NCBI RefSeq assembly: GCF_964340395.1
Contig: NC_135550.1
Coordinates: forward strand, 10,218,408-10,282,407
Reading direction: 5' to 3'
Length of the DNA: 64,000 nt
Origin: Glandiceps talaboti
Taxonomy: Eukaryota > Hemichordata > Enteropneusta > Spengelidae
Shown: positions 22,716 to 39,962 of the stretch, in pieces
Layout of the letters: every line of letters starts with the position of its first letter
How positions within the stretch are numbered: the first letter of the stretch is position 1
The notes under the pieces: model-generated
The model's database searches: none
What the model saw: only the letters and a program-made list of their open reading frames with translations
Told to the model about the DNA's origin: nothing
Position numbers and translations under genes: made by a program

Positions 22716-24573
22716 ACACTAATCAAGGTAAGACGATAAGAATCATCATATGGTAAAACAGCCTCTAGAATTTTAAATGCTATGATGAAAAAATAGAAAG
22801 TATAAAAAAAAAGTTATAATACTCCATTACAATAAATGCAATAACTCTCAAAAGAAATATAAATTTAAAAGCAATGGACATGCATCACTCCAAATATGAG
22901 TGACAGATATTGTTAAAATGTCAGTCAAAATATAAAATGAAATATAGTCATGATGCATAATGCAACAACAATACATAGAATGCTAGATGACTTTCTGAAC
23001 ACATTACCCTGCTTCGTGATGCAATGTACTTGATTGAAGTATTTCAGTACTTGGTGTACTCTACCTGTATTTTGACACCCCCCTTCCCCACTCAGGTTTT
23101 ATCTAAATTACATGTTGGCACTGTCTTTTGGGTCAAATAAATTGTACAATCATGATATGAGACATACAACTTGTTTCAATCTTTAATAATCTTCATTCAT
23201 CATCAAATTGAAAGGTATCCAATTGTTGTAAAGTAACTTGACCCTGTAAGTATTAATCTACTACAAGAATGATAAAATGTCACTTTATTTCACCGACTAC
23301 CTCTTGAATGAAAATGTGACGTCATTCTCACAAGCCTGAGCCGAGTTTATCCTAGTTTTTTTTTTCACTGGCGCGAGTTGCACATTGCTGCTAAGAAGCC
23401 TGCGGATTTTATCTGATGATGGGGATTTTCAAGATAACTGTACTTTAACCTCTGTCCATCCTATCATTGATGTTAACTCATTAAACTAATCATCACCATC
23501 AATCTTGTGTGCTCTAATTACTCACAAATTGGCCTCCCACACTGCAGAGCTAATGTGTCCACCTATTATCATTTTAATGGTTATCCTCACTAATAACTCC
23601 GAGATACCTTGGCTCATCAATGAATAAAGAGTCTTTGTATAATCATGAATAATAAATATATAGCAAAGGAAACTGTAACAACAAAAATATGGATATTAAA
23701 AAATTTTCTTTTCAGCTTATTTGAACAAACTGTTTTATTCAGAGCACAATGGCCAAGCATTATTAAGTCTTCAACAAACAATATCAAGTTTTCCTTTTTG
23801 ATCATATTGATTTACGTCGATAATATCGTGAGTGTCATTAAAGGCCTTATTACCTTAATAATTTAGTCAATGAGTTCACTAGAAACTAATTATAAATTTA
23901 ATATTAATATGGTGTCTGTCACGTTTTGTTATATTTACCGAAGTCTGGCGCAATATTTCTATGAGTGCGTATGTCTTTACTAAGATGGAACTGACCACAG
24001 CACGCCATTATTCTTGTGCTGGGAAATCTTCTACTTGTAAATGTATTTTCGTAATTATTACAAATGCCAAAATATGGCCCAAAATATCATATCTACAATG
24101 GACCAGGACATACCAAAAGCTCAATTATTCTTTGTTAAGTTGAACTGACCTGTAATTCATGATATAATTTCATTAATTCCTAATATTTATGTAAATTCAG
24201 ATTTGAAGTACTTTTATTCATTAATTTCTTTATTTAATTTCAATATTAGTATATTTTTTCAGCAATTTCTAATGAATTTCTAATCCTTTGTGACCTTAAA
24301 ACCTGTTCTATTCTTGACTTAATTCCCAACCCCCAACCCAGTGACATTTTTGTCGTTTCTGTTGATTAAGGACCACAATGTTCCTGTCAAGTTACTGAAT
24401 TATATATGCAGTGATGGATGGATTTGATTATTGATGATTGAATGGAACAAGGCAATATCAACTATCATCCACAAAATTCAAAACTTGTTTTATAATCATT
24501 ACAACTACTCAACAAGTACGATGTTTCTTATTTAAGGTAACAGTACTATGGCCAGAGGTATAGTCTCAATTAT

Positions 24574-24981
24574 CCAGACTCTGCCACTGGGGCTCTCTCA
24601 TTTCTGCCATCCACAGAATCTGGATTGATACGATAACAAGATCTTGGTGACTGAAAATGATACATGTTGAAAAAAAATGCATGGTTACCAAGATGGCAAC
24701 CCAGTACATCCCTAGAAGTACTAAAAACAATAGAAGCTGCAATAGCTGTTTATTAAAAAACATGCAAGTTGAAGTTTAGACAATATTTTATCACAACTGC
24801 CATGGTTCATTTTTTAGACCTTTATGTAGCATTGCCCGTACTGGGTGTTGCCATCTTGGAAATGACTTCCCGAAATGCATCATTTTTTGCCAGTGACAGC
24901 ATAAAGATTTTGCCATGGTATTAGTTTAGATGCTGTGGTGGTGGGCACAAGTAGTGAGAGCCCTCAGTGGCAGAGTCTTGG
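24574..24981. mobile_element. foldback MITE downstream of the K2P unit
   Basis: The left end CCAGACTCTGCCACTGGGGC pairs with the right end (GCCCTCAGTGGCAGAGTCTTGG, 24960-24981). An inner pair follows: CCAAGATGGCAACCCAGTAC at about 24689 against GTACTGGGTGTTGCCATCTTGG at about 24838. The element is about 408 bases, non-coding, and lies in the putative 3' flank of K2P unit 1. Confidence 0.8.
24749..24754 (-). terminator. candidate poly(A) signal for K2P unit 1
   Basis: AATAAA on the minus strand lies about 370 bases past the unit 1 stop codon and is provided by the MITE at 24574-24981. Other hexamers may be used instead. Confidence 0.3.
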
Positions 24982-25120
24982 TGATCAAGAATACCCAAGG
25001 TATTTGTCACTGATTCAAAGTGAAAAGACCTCTTTTGTCAGTTACTTGTTCATTGATAGTCTGCTGAAAACACAAACACTCGTAATAATCCATCTTACAA
25101 CTTTAAAGTAATATGTGAAA

Positions 25121-26498
25121 TCACATGTCTGTACCATTTGTACCATTGTCAGCCAACTCGTCAACATTAGTCAACTCTACTTCTGCATCATCTTTCACCT
25201 TCTCCTCATTTTCTCCCACTTTGCCATTTTCATCAGCCTCTTGATTCTTCTTGGCTGTCTTCTTTTCAATTTTCATTCCCCACTTGGTGAGGACATCAGA
25301 CACCATGTTTATAATCAAAGCTACGTATGCAAGACCGATGAAAATCCAAGCATAGCCACACCACTTGTACACTGTCGGATAGTCTTTATCTTCATTAACA
25401 CCTGTTCAATGGAAATAATTCATAAAAATAATTTATGATATGATAACTCATAACTTCAATTAATGCCTGTATATATAACTACAAAAATCATTCACAGATA
25501 TATCATACAAAAATTAGTTTTGCATAAAATGTTCCCGATTGAGTAAAATTTTATTTTTTTATTTGGGACATTTTGTTATATCAGAAATCAATATGAGTGC
25601 TACATGTTGAACTATTGTGTCTACAAGTTCAAATTTTGTCAAAAAATGATTCAATGTCTGAAAAAATCACATAAACGAAAATAAAATCCAAACAGATTAT
25701 GCAAGATAACTGCACAACCTGTGCAAATAAAACCTTAGAAAATAATTTTTATTACCAGGGGTATTCAGCTTAAAAAGTTTTTGCCAGATATATTGTATGA
25801 CCTCTGATTGTTCAGTTAAACTGACATCAGTCACTTGTACAAATTTTCTTTTCACCAATAATCATTATAAATTATTGAAATGCATTAATAAATTTAATGG
25901 AATTTTGGAGCAGCAAGTGTGCAATATAAATGGTGAGGAGACGAGGAGACTGCAGGTGTTAGTAACTATAATTGTACTTTATAATGAGTGCAAGCAACTG
26001 ACTCCAGTCTAGTTGTCTTGTTCTTTTTAAAACCTTTCAAAGCTAACAGTCTGTCTTGATCTACCTCAGTACAAACACATTCTACAAAATCCAAAAACCA
26101 GACTTGCTTACTCTCAGTCTAACAGATTATTTATTTTGTAAATGAATACATACCCATGACAAAGTCTCCAAATCCAACAGTAAGTAAGGTAACGAAGCAA
26201 TAATACCAAGACTCTCTGAAGGCCCAACCTTCCACAGCCATAAATATCAAACTAGGAAAAGTAATCAAGAAAACTGTACCAATGCCAACTAATACAAACA
26301 GGTAGAATAGTCGTGTTACTCTTGGATACTTAGCGGCATGTCTCCATCGTCCGATCCGTTCCTCCAAACGTCTCGCCTGTTTCCCCATACGAGAACCAAA
26401 ATCAGACAGGAGTACACCACACAGGGGTATACCAATAAAGGCAAAGAAGATACAGAATATCTGACCACTACTAGTAGTTGGTGAAATATGACCATAAC
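25121..26498 (-). CDS. two-pore-domain K+ channel (TALK/TASK-2-like), 3' exons only
   Basis: Two exons, 26498-26154 and 25401-25121, give 208 full codons after the split glycine (stop TGA at 25121-25123). The first starts after a TTTTTTGGATAG acceptor. It encodes (G)YGHISPTTSSGQ, the second half of pore 1 and M2, then M3 (FYLFVLVGIGTVFLITFP), pore 2 (WYYCFVTLLTVGFGDFVMG) and a phase-1 donor GTATGT. The second has M4 (WCGYAWIFIGLAYVALIINM) and a charged Lys/Glu tail. The pore-2 filter is TVGFG. GDFVMGVN-D--YPTVYKW resembles KCNK5/16/17 channels (GDFVAGVN----YHALYRY), which set background K+ conductance in the plasma membrane. No exon with M1, cap and the first half of pore 1 was found in the 7 kb upstream; see findings. 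Confidence 0.88.
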
Positions 26499-26763
26499 CT
26501 ATCCAAAAAAAAAATTATCATTTTGCAAATTAATGTCATGATATATTCTTTTTACTGTAAGTTCAAAACTTGCGAAGCAACACAAGTGAAAGTAAAATAC
26601 ACTCAACTCTATCAGACATTGCAGTGTGTCGAAACTACGTGTGTCACATACATATATTTTTATCACTGACACTACACACTACCACAGGTAGAGTAGCACT
26701 CTTCAGACATCTTGAATCATTCTCATGAAAAGAATATACGAGTATAAAGGCGAAAAATAAATA

Positions 26764-27073
26764 AATGTGTGTTTTCGATAACTTGGCCTCAGAAAATAGG
26801 GTAGGTCGGGATTTTACTTTATTTCATCTTTTTAATTGTTTTTATTTTGGACAAATATTGCTTCGACCCAAAACCAAACGAAATGTCGGTCAGAATACCC
26901 ATTCTGGGGTAGTTGCTGAAATATGTACAGACATCACTGGGGAAAGAAAACTGACATGTATGAAGGTCAAGAAGACAAAGAATTTTGTATCTTTTTGTTT
27001 TAAATGTTTAAAAAATGTTTAGGGTCGGCAGCTTAAACTATGGTCAGTCCGGTTATCGGAAACACACATTGGC
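26764..27073. mobile_element. MITE, family with ATGTGTGTTTYCGATAAC ends
   Basis: The left end AATGTGTGTTTTCGATAACT (26764) returns inverted as GGTTATCGGAAACACACATT (about 27051-27070). Next to each end is a GGTCGG-containing block (GTAGGTCGGGA on the left, AGGGTCGGCAG on the right). It is about 310 bases. A related copy lies at 50872-51150. It sits in the intron or 5' flank of K2P unit 1. Confidence 0.75.
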
Positions 27074-27079
27074 TAATGT

Positions 27080-28780
27080 AATAATTACCACTGCAGTCTG
27101 ATATGCATTTAAACTTTATGTAATAGATTAATATACCAGATTTCAATGACTTGAAAAAAATATGTCACAGTTATCCATATTTTAAAACATTTCGTACAGT
27201 ATTTTGATCCTTTCTACCAATATTATAGCATGACAGTAAAAATATTATGGTTACACAAAGATTTTTCTTCTGTCTGATAACGTGAATTCTGAATGGATCA
27301 TGAGAAAGATAGTGGTTCTGTACTGTACATGGCCTTTAATATTGCATGGTTGGCATGTATGACAAAGTAATTATTTTAAAAAATGCGAACTCAAAAATTC
27401 ATACTACAACAAAATGATTGAGCTAAAATAATTTGGATTTTAATACCAGCTTACTGAGCTTGTGTACTTGATATTACTAGCAAATGTAATTACTTGGTAA
27501 TTATTTCATCACTTAATTCCCCTCCTTCATGCTTCATGGAAGGCATTTTTAATTTTTGTATTTCAATTTTTTTTTTTTTTACTGTGAATTCAGTTTTACA
27601 TGGTTGGACGACTTTGGAATATTTCTAATATTATAACCAGTCTATCAATATGTCTTAACTCTTGGTAGTAAGGTCATAAAATACATTAATTTTGTAAATT
27701 GAGCCAATTAGCTCTAAATCAACCAGACCATCAATTCCATGATAAGAAACTATTTATTCTGTCCTGGTCTTACAAAGGTTTGAAATCAGTATACATATCA
27801 ACCTATACTGTAAACAGATGTGAAAACATTGAAGCTTCACTTGCTGTAACTGGGGTATTATTTTTGGATCTGACAACCAACATTATATTCACTGAAAATT
27901 GTTAAAATGCTAATAATCAGACATTGTTCATGTCAATTACAGGTTGATTGTATCCAGAAGTAGTACAGTAACAGGTTTAAATCGTCATACCATTGGGTCG
28001 CTGATTTTAAGGTGTGGACCCAAAAATCAATTGATCGGATTTATTGTACCATATTGTGTATACATACAGCTGCATAAATATATTTATCAACAGGAGATTC
28101 AACAGTCTTACAAGTAAGTCATTATACCTATCAAAACAGTTTCAAAAACATTCCAGTTGCAGCTAATGCAGTTTTAAAATACTACTGTAACACAAAATAT
28201 TACGTATTTCTGATATTTTGAACAATATCATGTAAAGTCTAAAATCATTCAAAATATTCATATTACCAGTCATGTTCATATTTTTCTGAGATCTACACTA
28301 TATTCCTGTCTAGCATTCCATTTTAACCAAAAAAACATGCATGCCATTTTGCTATTGAAGGACTTCTTGATTATTATGTCAGTGATCAAATACAACAACA
28401 TGCAATGTTGACTATTAAAATGACCACTCAAGATATACATGTACACATGTACTCACACATTATGACAGGAGCTCATGGATTCAACTGTGTTATTTACTTT
28501 ATTGAAGAGTTCAATTATACCTCAATTGCACTTTTAAAAAGTACCACAAACAATACATACATTAATCTCTGTTTTAACAATTTCACAGGACACCTGTGAA
28601 ATAGTAAATTTGAAGTTTACAGTTTCAAAAATATTCATAACATGATCCGTTGTATGTGCAAAAAAATTGACAATCATACAGTCATTGAGTTAATGTAGTA
28701 CACATACAAGTGGAGTTTGTTCAAATGGTTATACTAAAAACAGTCTGACAAGTTAGTGCATATAGAGAGTGGTCGAATTG
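27080..28780. other. AT-rich non-coding stretch
   Basis: No coding exon is supported, although the missing first exon of K2P unit 1 would be expected somewhere here. Searching by eye for the minus-strand TTIG/GYG junction, for NWDF and for the M1 motif found none. Confidence 0.5.
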
Positions 28781-28815
28781 TGACAACACAACCCCGAGAA
28801 TTGGCACGCTCAATA

Positions 28816-29010
28816 TCACACAGGCTGCTCTTTTCCTAGTCCTGCTTGCAGACGGAGTAACGCAACCTTAGTTAGCATTCTGACATTGTCCCTTTCCTTC
28901 TCCAATGAATCAAGTCCCATACTCTGTCTACCAGCAGCACTACCCTTTCCATTTGCATGGACAGTAGACTGACAGATAAGCCATTGTGGGTGTGGTCTAA
29001 TCTCCCTAGA
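28816..29010 (-). CDS. candidate terminal coding exon, unknown gene
   Basis: A GC-richer island on the minus strand holds two open frames. One reads SREIRPHPQWLICQSTVH, AAGRQSMGLDSLEKERDNVR and LTKVALLRLQAGLGKEQPV, with a stop at 28816-28818. Its second half is helical and coding-like in composition. The other is open from a strong acceptor (GCTGTTTTTCTAG, about 29035) as TVNDLISLGRLDHTHNG to a TAA. I do not recognise either. It may be the last exon of a gene nested in the K2P region, or a non-coding RNA exon. Confidence 0.3.
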   Translation of the reverse strand, partial: SREIRPHPQWLICQSTVHANGKGSAAGRQSMGLDSLEKERDNVRMLTKVALLRLQAGLGKEQPV

Positions 29011-29830
29011 CTGATGAGGTCATTTACAGTCTAGAAAAACAGCAGCCAAAGTGTAAATAAACACACCAAACTAGTGACAGCATGAAAAGCAAAACACCTC
29101 CAATCTTTAAGGTTAGCCTCTTTCTGAACTACATGTATTAAAATATACACTAATAAATTCTCACTGTTAAAGTACACATTGACTTAACTATCTACCATTG
29201 ATAGGAACCATCTAATATGTATTCATAAATTATATGAATTTCTAGCTTATTTTAGCACCAAACACTTATATTGCAGAGTATCCAACGAATAAATGTAGTT
29301 TTCTTTAATAATGAATGCAGTAAAGATTCAATCCTATTCTATTCAATTCTATTGTATTCTATATAGGTGCTGACTTCTTCTGACTAACAATTAAATATGT
29401 GTTTAGATCTAGGTACATAGCAACATTACACACACAGTCACTCCATTCTATACATTGTATATTACAATAGTACACATCAGGTTTCATTTTTACTAGAATG
29501 AGTAGTGAATGCTGAAATCCTTTTAACAAATTTAAAAACAATATTCATCAGGATGATAAATGTGACTTAGATTGTGTAACCAACGTTGAGTTTCCTTTTG
29601 ACCATCACTTTATTTCCTGTCAGAGTATACATTATGTAAATATCATTTTACAAACAGTACAAATCTATATTGTAAATGATACATATGCATACAATGTATT
29701 AATTCCATATGTTGACAGTTATGAAATATTGAAATATATATTGAAGTATGGATCATATTATATTATAGAAATACTACACTCATATCACTAACAGACAACT
29801 GAGATGTGGAATTAATATTAAGTTTTTACA

Positions 29831-30595
29831 TTGAGGATGAGATGCAGGTTCGTTGGTGAATTTTGGCCTTTTTTTTTTTTTGCTCATTATGAAGCTTCAT
29901 GGTACATGATGGTATGTGCCATCATTTGGTTAAAAGATTTTTTGAAAATCGTTTATTTTTTCCATTAATAAATTTGAAATGAAAAAAAATGACATGAACT
30001 CTATCGCTATGTGTGTTTTATATGGTTTCATTCCTGAATGTTTATGTACGTAAAGAAGATTGACAGGAACGTTGATTACAGAAGAGTGTCTTTACATATG
30101 CAAATGAGACATAGCTAGTAGGCCTCTGTGCAATGACTGACGTGACATTATCTCTTTAAGAGATCAGCTAAGAGTCTTAGCTGTGTTGTTGTACAAAACC
30201 AATCAAACTCGGTAAATTTGGTTATAACCAATAAAAAGTAAAAAATACCTCCTTTGAACCTGGACTTATGCACGTTGATTTTGACCAGTGCATCGGCCAA
30301 AAAATGTTACAGTAAAGTGGCCTACACTACAGCCTTCAAGTGTACCCGACGTGACGGCAATGTATTAGATGCACAGTCGCTTGTAAACTGTTATTCCTTT
30401 CCTAAATGGTTTTATTCTTGTCTATGACAGTCCTAATACAGAACAATGACGTTATTATAGGGATTGGCGATATTCTTATAAAATCGGTAGCAATGTCATA
30501 CCCCCTACACACATACAACACGTGTATTTATCTTGTCTTTACTGTGAAATGTGATGGAGGAAAAATGAGCTGACGAACCTGCATCTCAACCTTAA
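29831..30595. mobile_element. MITE-like element with GATGCAGGTTCGT ends
   Basis: The left end TTGAGGATGAGATGCAGGTT (29831) returns inverted at the right (AACCTGCATCTCAACCTTAA, 30576-30595), giving inverted ends of about 25 bases. The inside is non-coding. Its last 150 bases (30371-30520) recur at 48846-48983 beside a CATA microsatellite, so part of the element is dispersed. Confidence 0.6.
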
Positions 30596-30599
30596 ATAT

Positions 30600-32060
30600 A
30601 AAATTTATTTTTTTATTACAAATGTGTGTCACTGTCAGTATGTCTTTATTTGAGACAGAACCAAGAAATTAAAATTGAATTTTTTAATGTGAAAATTTGT
30701 TCTCTCTTTCCCTTTTAAACATGATTGAATTATCTCAACTTATTCTATTCAAATTGCACAATTAAGAGTACTCCCGGGTGGTCTATACTCATTTCATACA
30801 TATTGATATTGAATCCACTGTATAAATATTACATATATCATATTATTTTGACAGTTGTCGTATTTTGATATCAAAATGGTAAACCGATATCGCATGTTCA
30901 GGTTGGCTTGTTTTATAGCATCCATTTTGATCATAAAGTTGTGACATTAGTAAAATTCAATTTAAAGCAGTCGATTTATTCAATCATTTTTTTTTTAACT
31001 TGCTGTCACAAATTAATGAGACATGTATACACAGAAATGTTTCTATCATGACAGCACAGGGGATCAGATGACATACAGAATGTCTATGACCATATTATAT
31101 TTTACACTGTGTATATATACCCCCAGACAAGGAACCTTGTCTGTGGTATACCAGATCATGATGGGTAGATTTTGCCCTCTGTATGTACAGTGGTACATGG
31201 TAGGACCAAAAATACGCCCACCATAAATAAACATTACATAAATTTAGCATATTACCGGGTATGTACTCTTATGCTGTTGTTCTGTAGACTGTGATGTCAT
31301 TGGTCCAGGTTTATCAGCCTGGCATAATTTTTTAGGGAAAGTGAGATTAAACCGCACCCATAATAGCTGATCTGTCAATCTAATCGTTCTGAGACTATAC
31401 AAAATTATTGTGTCAAATTTTACACTGTGTATTTACCAGCTCATGATCATCTCTGTATAATATACATATAGTTGTACACACAGAGTACATCATGGTAGGA
31501 GACTGAACCAATATAGGTTTATTTGCATTTCAAGGTCTCCAATCCCATGTGCAAAGGAAGATACACTACTAACTGTTACATAAATGTTGTACATTTACAA
31601 GTAACTTCAAATATTATTCTGACATATTCTATGATTACATATTATAGGACATCATTTTTAGTGAATGAATAATATGGTAGACAATTTAGGATTTCTAACC
31701 ATCCCCACCTCACCCCACACCCTACCCCTAGTTCATACTATGGCGACTCAGGGTTAATTTGCTGTTTTGTTCACAATAAATAAACACAACGAAAGAAAAG
31801 AAATCCAAATAACCATTATACCATTATTCAGTTGGAAAACAATATATCATGGTGGTACTTTGTATCTTTTGCCAATTCAAAATAAAAGAATAGGGATTAC
31901 TTGTGTTCAAACGGATAGATGCTACTTTTGAATAAATCAAACATAAATAAACATATAAAGTATGATTTATCTCCAGAATGGTTGCCTGACATATTTTCTT
32001 GTGATAAACATACGTGTAATTCTGTTCTTTAAAAAATAACTTACAACTGTTGTTCCATGT
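30600..32060. other. AT-rich non-coding stretch
   Basis: No exon, RNA gene or element could be supported. Confidence 0.5.
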
Positions 32061-32063
32061 ACC

Positions 32064-32442
32064 TAGACTCTCTCACAGCCCTCGGAGCTTTGCATTACTA
32101 AAATTAAAGCTAAACGAATTATTTTGTATAATGTACCGATACCATCTACATAACCGTACTCGAATATCTCTGTACTGTGCGCCCTCATCAACCTCATAAA
32201 GATACCCATTTGTTGATGTGTGACTGTGACGCTCCGTGTTTTCGCGAAGCCTGAGCAAAAACACAGAGTGTCGCAGTCACAAGTCAACGAATGGTTATCT
32301 CTGTGTGGTTGATGAGGGCACACAGTACAAGGATATTCGAGTATGGTTATGTGGATGGTATCGGTACATGTACGTTATACAAAATAATTCATTTAGCTTT
32401 AATTTTAGTAATGCAACGGTCCAAGGGCTGTGAGAGAGTCTA
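32064..32442. mobile_element. foldback element, arms about 180 bases
   Basis: TAGACTCTCTCACAGCCC at 32064 pairs with GGGCTGTGAGAGAGTCTA ending at 32442. The arms continue through CATTACTAAAATTAAAGCTA against TAGCTTTAATTTTAGTAATG, and TCGAATATC against GATATTCGA, up to a short CpG-containing loop near 32245-32260. The arms differ at roughly one position in ten, so this is an older copy than those at 36.4 and 49.06 kb. The overlapping open frames in both arms are mirror images of one another and are not genes. Confidence 0.9.
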
Positions 32443-32444
32443 CC

Positions 32445-33650
32445 ACGTACCACGAGGACTCACATGACATTATAAAACATATTAAAAGGTTTATGAAAAT
32501 ACAAAAGTTTATCAGAATTATTAAGAAGTATATCAAAATGTAACACATTATTTATATACAGATACACCTGTCTCTGAAGTTCTGGTAGGATCTTTGCTTT
32601 AGAGAGAGTGCATTATATAAAGCCGAAAATAATGCCTGGATAATTCAGGCTAAGGATATCCCAAGAATAAAATCCATTTTGAAGGTCACCATCATGCTAG
32701 ACAAACACCATATGAAAATGTGGTGAATTCATTTCCTTTTGTTCTCAGGGATGTCTACAAAACTAGAGCAGAAAAGCTAAAAAATGTGAACACACTGCAG
32801 AAGGTGAGATGTGAGAGCAGAAATCCCCATATGGCTGGATGCAAGGCTACATACTAAGCCAAAATGGAGGAAAGAAAGACTAGAGAATCTTAAAATGGGT
32901 ACGAGTCAAAGAAACCTCAAATGTGACAACATATTGAACAGTACCGGGGCGACATTCGAGTTCTCTATTCTAACAATGTCATAATAATTGTAATGTCATA
33001 GACATCGACATTGTACTGGAATACGCATGGTTTTATTTGAAGTATCTTCGCTTGAGTAAAAAATGTATCAACTCAGCTTGTGCCACTTTAGTAACTTCCA
33101 GAGTTCTACTGTGCAAAGTCAAGTTGCTTTAATAGAATATTGGACAATTCTTTGCTATGTACAGCATTCTGTCATATGCCTGTTTTAACAGTATAAGCAA
33201 TATACTACATTTCTTTAATAACTGTTCAAGAGTGGTACAGTATTGTGATCAAGAAAGGTACAGTACTGTGCAAAGTATTAAAACCTAAAAGAGCTTCTTG
33301 ACATATTCAATGTTGAAAGATTATGTTAAAACTATTCTTTGCCACTGCCTTTGGGTCAATATATGTTTTAACAGATAGCTTAACTTTAAAAGTATAAACA
33401 ATATCTGCATATTAACATGATTATAAAATTACATGTTTTTCTTAGTATGACTATTAGGGACTGTATCTTGAAATATTCAATAATGCAAAATTATTCTTTG
33501 CTACAGCCTTCGGTCATATGGGGGCTTATCATTACAAATAATGAAATATTATTCTTTAAATATAAACATTATCCAATGATAAGTGTTCCTGATCACCATC
33601 AATTAGTGAAACAGAATGTATGATACAGGGACCCTCTTGAAGCATCAAGT
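32445..33650. other. AT-rich stretch downstream of K2P unit 2
   Basis: A weak coding-like plus-strand stretch (LRDVYKTRAEKLKNVNTLQK at about 32750-32810) is unrecognised and soon hits stops; it may be a mobile-element scrap. The rest would include the 3' UTR of K2P unit 2. Confidence 0.4.
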
Positions 33651-33701
33651 TCTGAGTTGAAGTTTAAAGTTGAACTATGTCAGCCAACTGTCATGAATTC
33701 T

Positions 33702-38130
<4,429 letters not shown>

Positions 38131-38524
38131 GGTTGTACTTTTAATCAATGTACTGTCTCTTCAGAACTGAGTGGTCTCTCTTTGTAGTGATAGGCTATAA
38201 ATGTCAGATGTTTGTTGATAGATGGTTTACACTCTGTATGATCTTTACATGAATTCTCAATGGAATAACCTGTTGTGCACCACACAGCTAATAGAGATGG
38301 GCAGATGATAGCTATAAATTTTCTGCCAGACTGGTTACACCAGGATGATATTTCATTGATGATGGTTAACTCTTGTCAAAAAGATGATAAAGGATGATAA
38401 AATATGATTATCAGTTGTGTGCCTTTCACCGGATATTTTCGTTCACTGTATAATTTGATCAGTTTTCCTGGTGAATTGTCTCCTTGACTGTGTCTGGTAG
38501 TACACCTCTTATATCGACTACTTC
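38131..38524 (-). other. probable 5' UTR exon part of K2P unit 2
   Basis: Upstream of the ATG on the minus strand the sequence continues without an intron signal to an acceptor (TTTGTCTTCAG, exon from 38524). A possible upstream non-coding exon ends at 41693 (GACAGTG then GTAAGTTT). Neither is proved. Confidence 0.35.
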
Positions 38525-38737
38525 CTGAAGACAAAGTAATGAAAATAATTAGAAACAACACAATAACCTAATTCTAGTCAAAACTTTACAACATATTCAA
38601 GACTTTCAAAAATGTTCTCTTTCATTTTTTTTTACAGTTTTTAATCAGATGTGAATTCTAATATTATCACTTCATTTTGTCTCATGAAATTTTTTATTTT
38701 AATGTTTTACTTTTTTTCTCCCCATAGCGTCAGTTTA

Positions 38738-38903
38738 TTTTGTGACTCATATTCATCAGCGTCTCTGTTCAACATTCGATCAGTATCAATGGTTATCTTT
38801 CCACGGTGGTCCAGGAGGATTCCTCTGGCAGTCCAGGGTGACATGCAGGCCGAAGTACATCATCCATTTATCAAGATCCCAGTCATAACCCAAAGTCTAA
38901 TTG
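38738..38903 (-). pseudogene. coding-like scrap, unknown
   Basis: The minus strand reads DWDLDKWMMYFGLHVTLDCQ and, in another frame, RGILLDHRGKITIDTDRML then LNRDADEYESQNKLTLW. The composition is coding-like and the GC content is locally high, but the frames change and no start or splice sites are clear. It is probably a broken gene or element fragment. Confidence 0.25.
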
Positions 38904-39962
38904 TCATGTAGTCTCACTATTAGCTTAGAAATATTTAGTACATGTACATGTAGTACTAGTAGTAGTACTAGTAGCAAGACTGACTACAAGAAATCTCTGG
39001 GCTAGTTGTCCCATCCAAGGAATAAACTCTACACTGTAATCACAAATACATGTATACATGTACTTGTAAATGCTAGACATGTACAGCAAAAACTTCAAAC
39101 ATGTAACGACAATCTCATTACTAGAGTAAACACTTCAAGGTGTTATTTCTTTAATAATTCACTTCAGATCTGTGATGGATGTAAACAGTGGTTCAAATCA
39201 CTAATGAGGTGAAAATCACATACATTGTACATGACTGAATAAAGACTTCCCTATGAATAAAGATGAATGAATATATATTTTAGTGGTATGAGAATGAAAT
39301 GTCCTTCGATCATCACACAAGGCTGAGAATACTATGACAGAACCCCATAATACACAAGTGCTTTTGATGCAAAAGCATTTTAAAGACATTTCGAGCTATG
39401 TTATTGTTTCAAAGAAACCAAATTGACTACTTTTTTCATACAGCATAATGTATATTATGTAAATAATTTATTATGCAAATGATATGTAAATAAAATGTAA
39501 ACCTTATGCAAATATTTTCAAACTGGTTTACATGTTTGATAGACTGACACAAACTTACATACTTCAAGTATGAATGGACAGACATAATCACATTTTATAA
39601 TCCAAACGGCAAATATTGACAGCATCAATTTCTTTAATACTGGCCTAGCTATTTACATGCAACATTTTCCGAATCATGAGCATATATTCATATTTCCAGC
39701 CATTTTAATATTCTCAATAGCACAGCCAGCTGCGTGTTAATAACATCTTGTAAGATTTACAGTTATTACATCGTTAATAATTCAACAAGCCTCTCTACTA
39801 CAAGATTCATCATATTTCACTCAAAGTACCTGATCACAGAAATCACCTCATAACAAATCCTCAATGGGTGAAAGTACAACCAGTACATTTGGATGTGATT
39901 TTTGATAACACATAAATATTAAAAAGTAGCGATAACTTAGTTCCTTCATGTATTGCTCAGTT

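Larger units (their letters stand above)
20920..24570. other. intergenic stretch
   Basis: It is AT-rich with no coding frame that can be supported. It contains a C/T-rich block (22331-22381), the ATT microsatellite, the tRNA-like piece, and a GC-moderate stretch at 23440-23620 with homeodomain-type TAATTA cores. The last could be regulatory, but this is not demonstrated. Confidence 0.5.

Noticed and set aside
29005-29040. CTGATGA core near a GAAA as a hammerhead ribozyme
   Set aside because: The required stem II between CTGATGA and GAAA does not form; only a short unrelated CTAGACT hairpin is present.
32063-32433. Three similar open frames on both strands
   Set aside because: They are mirror images produced by the foldback arms.
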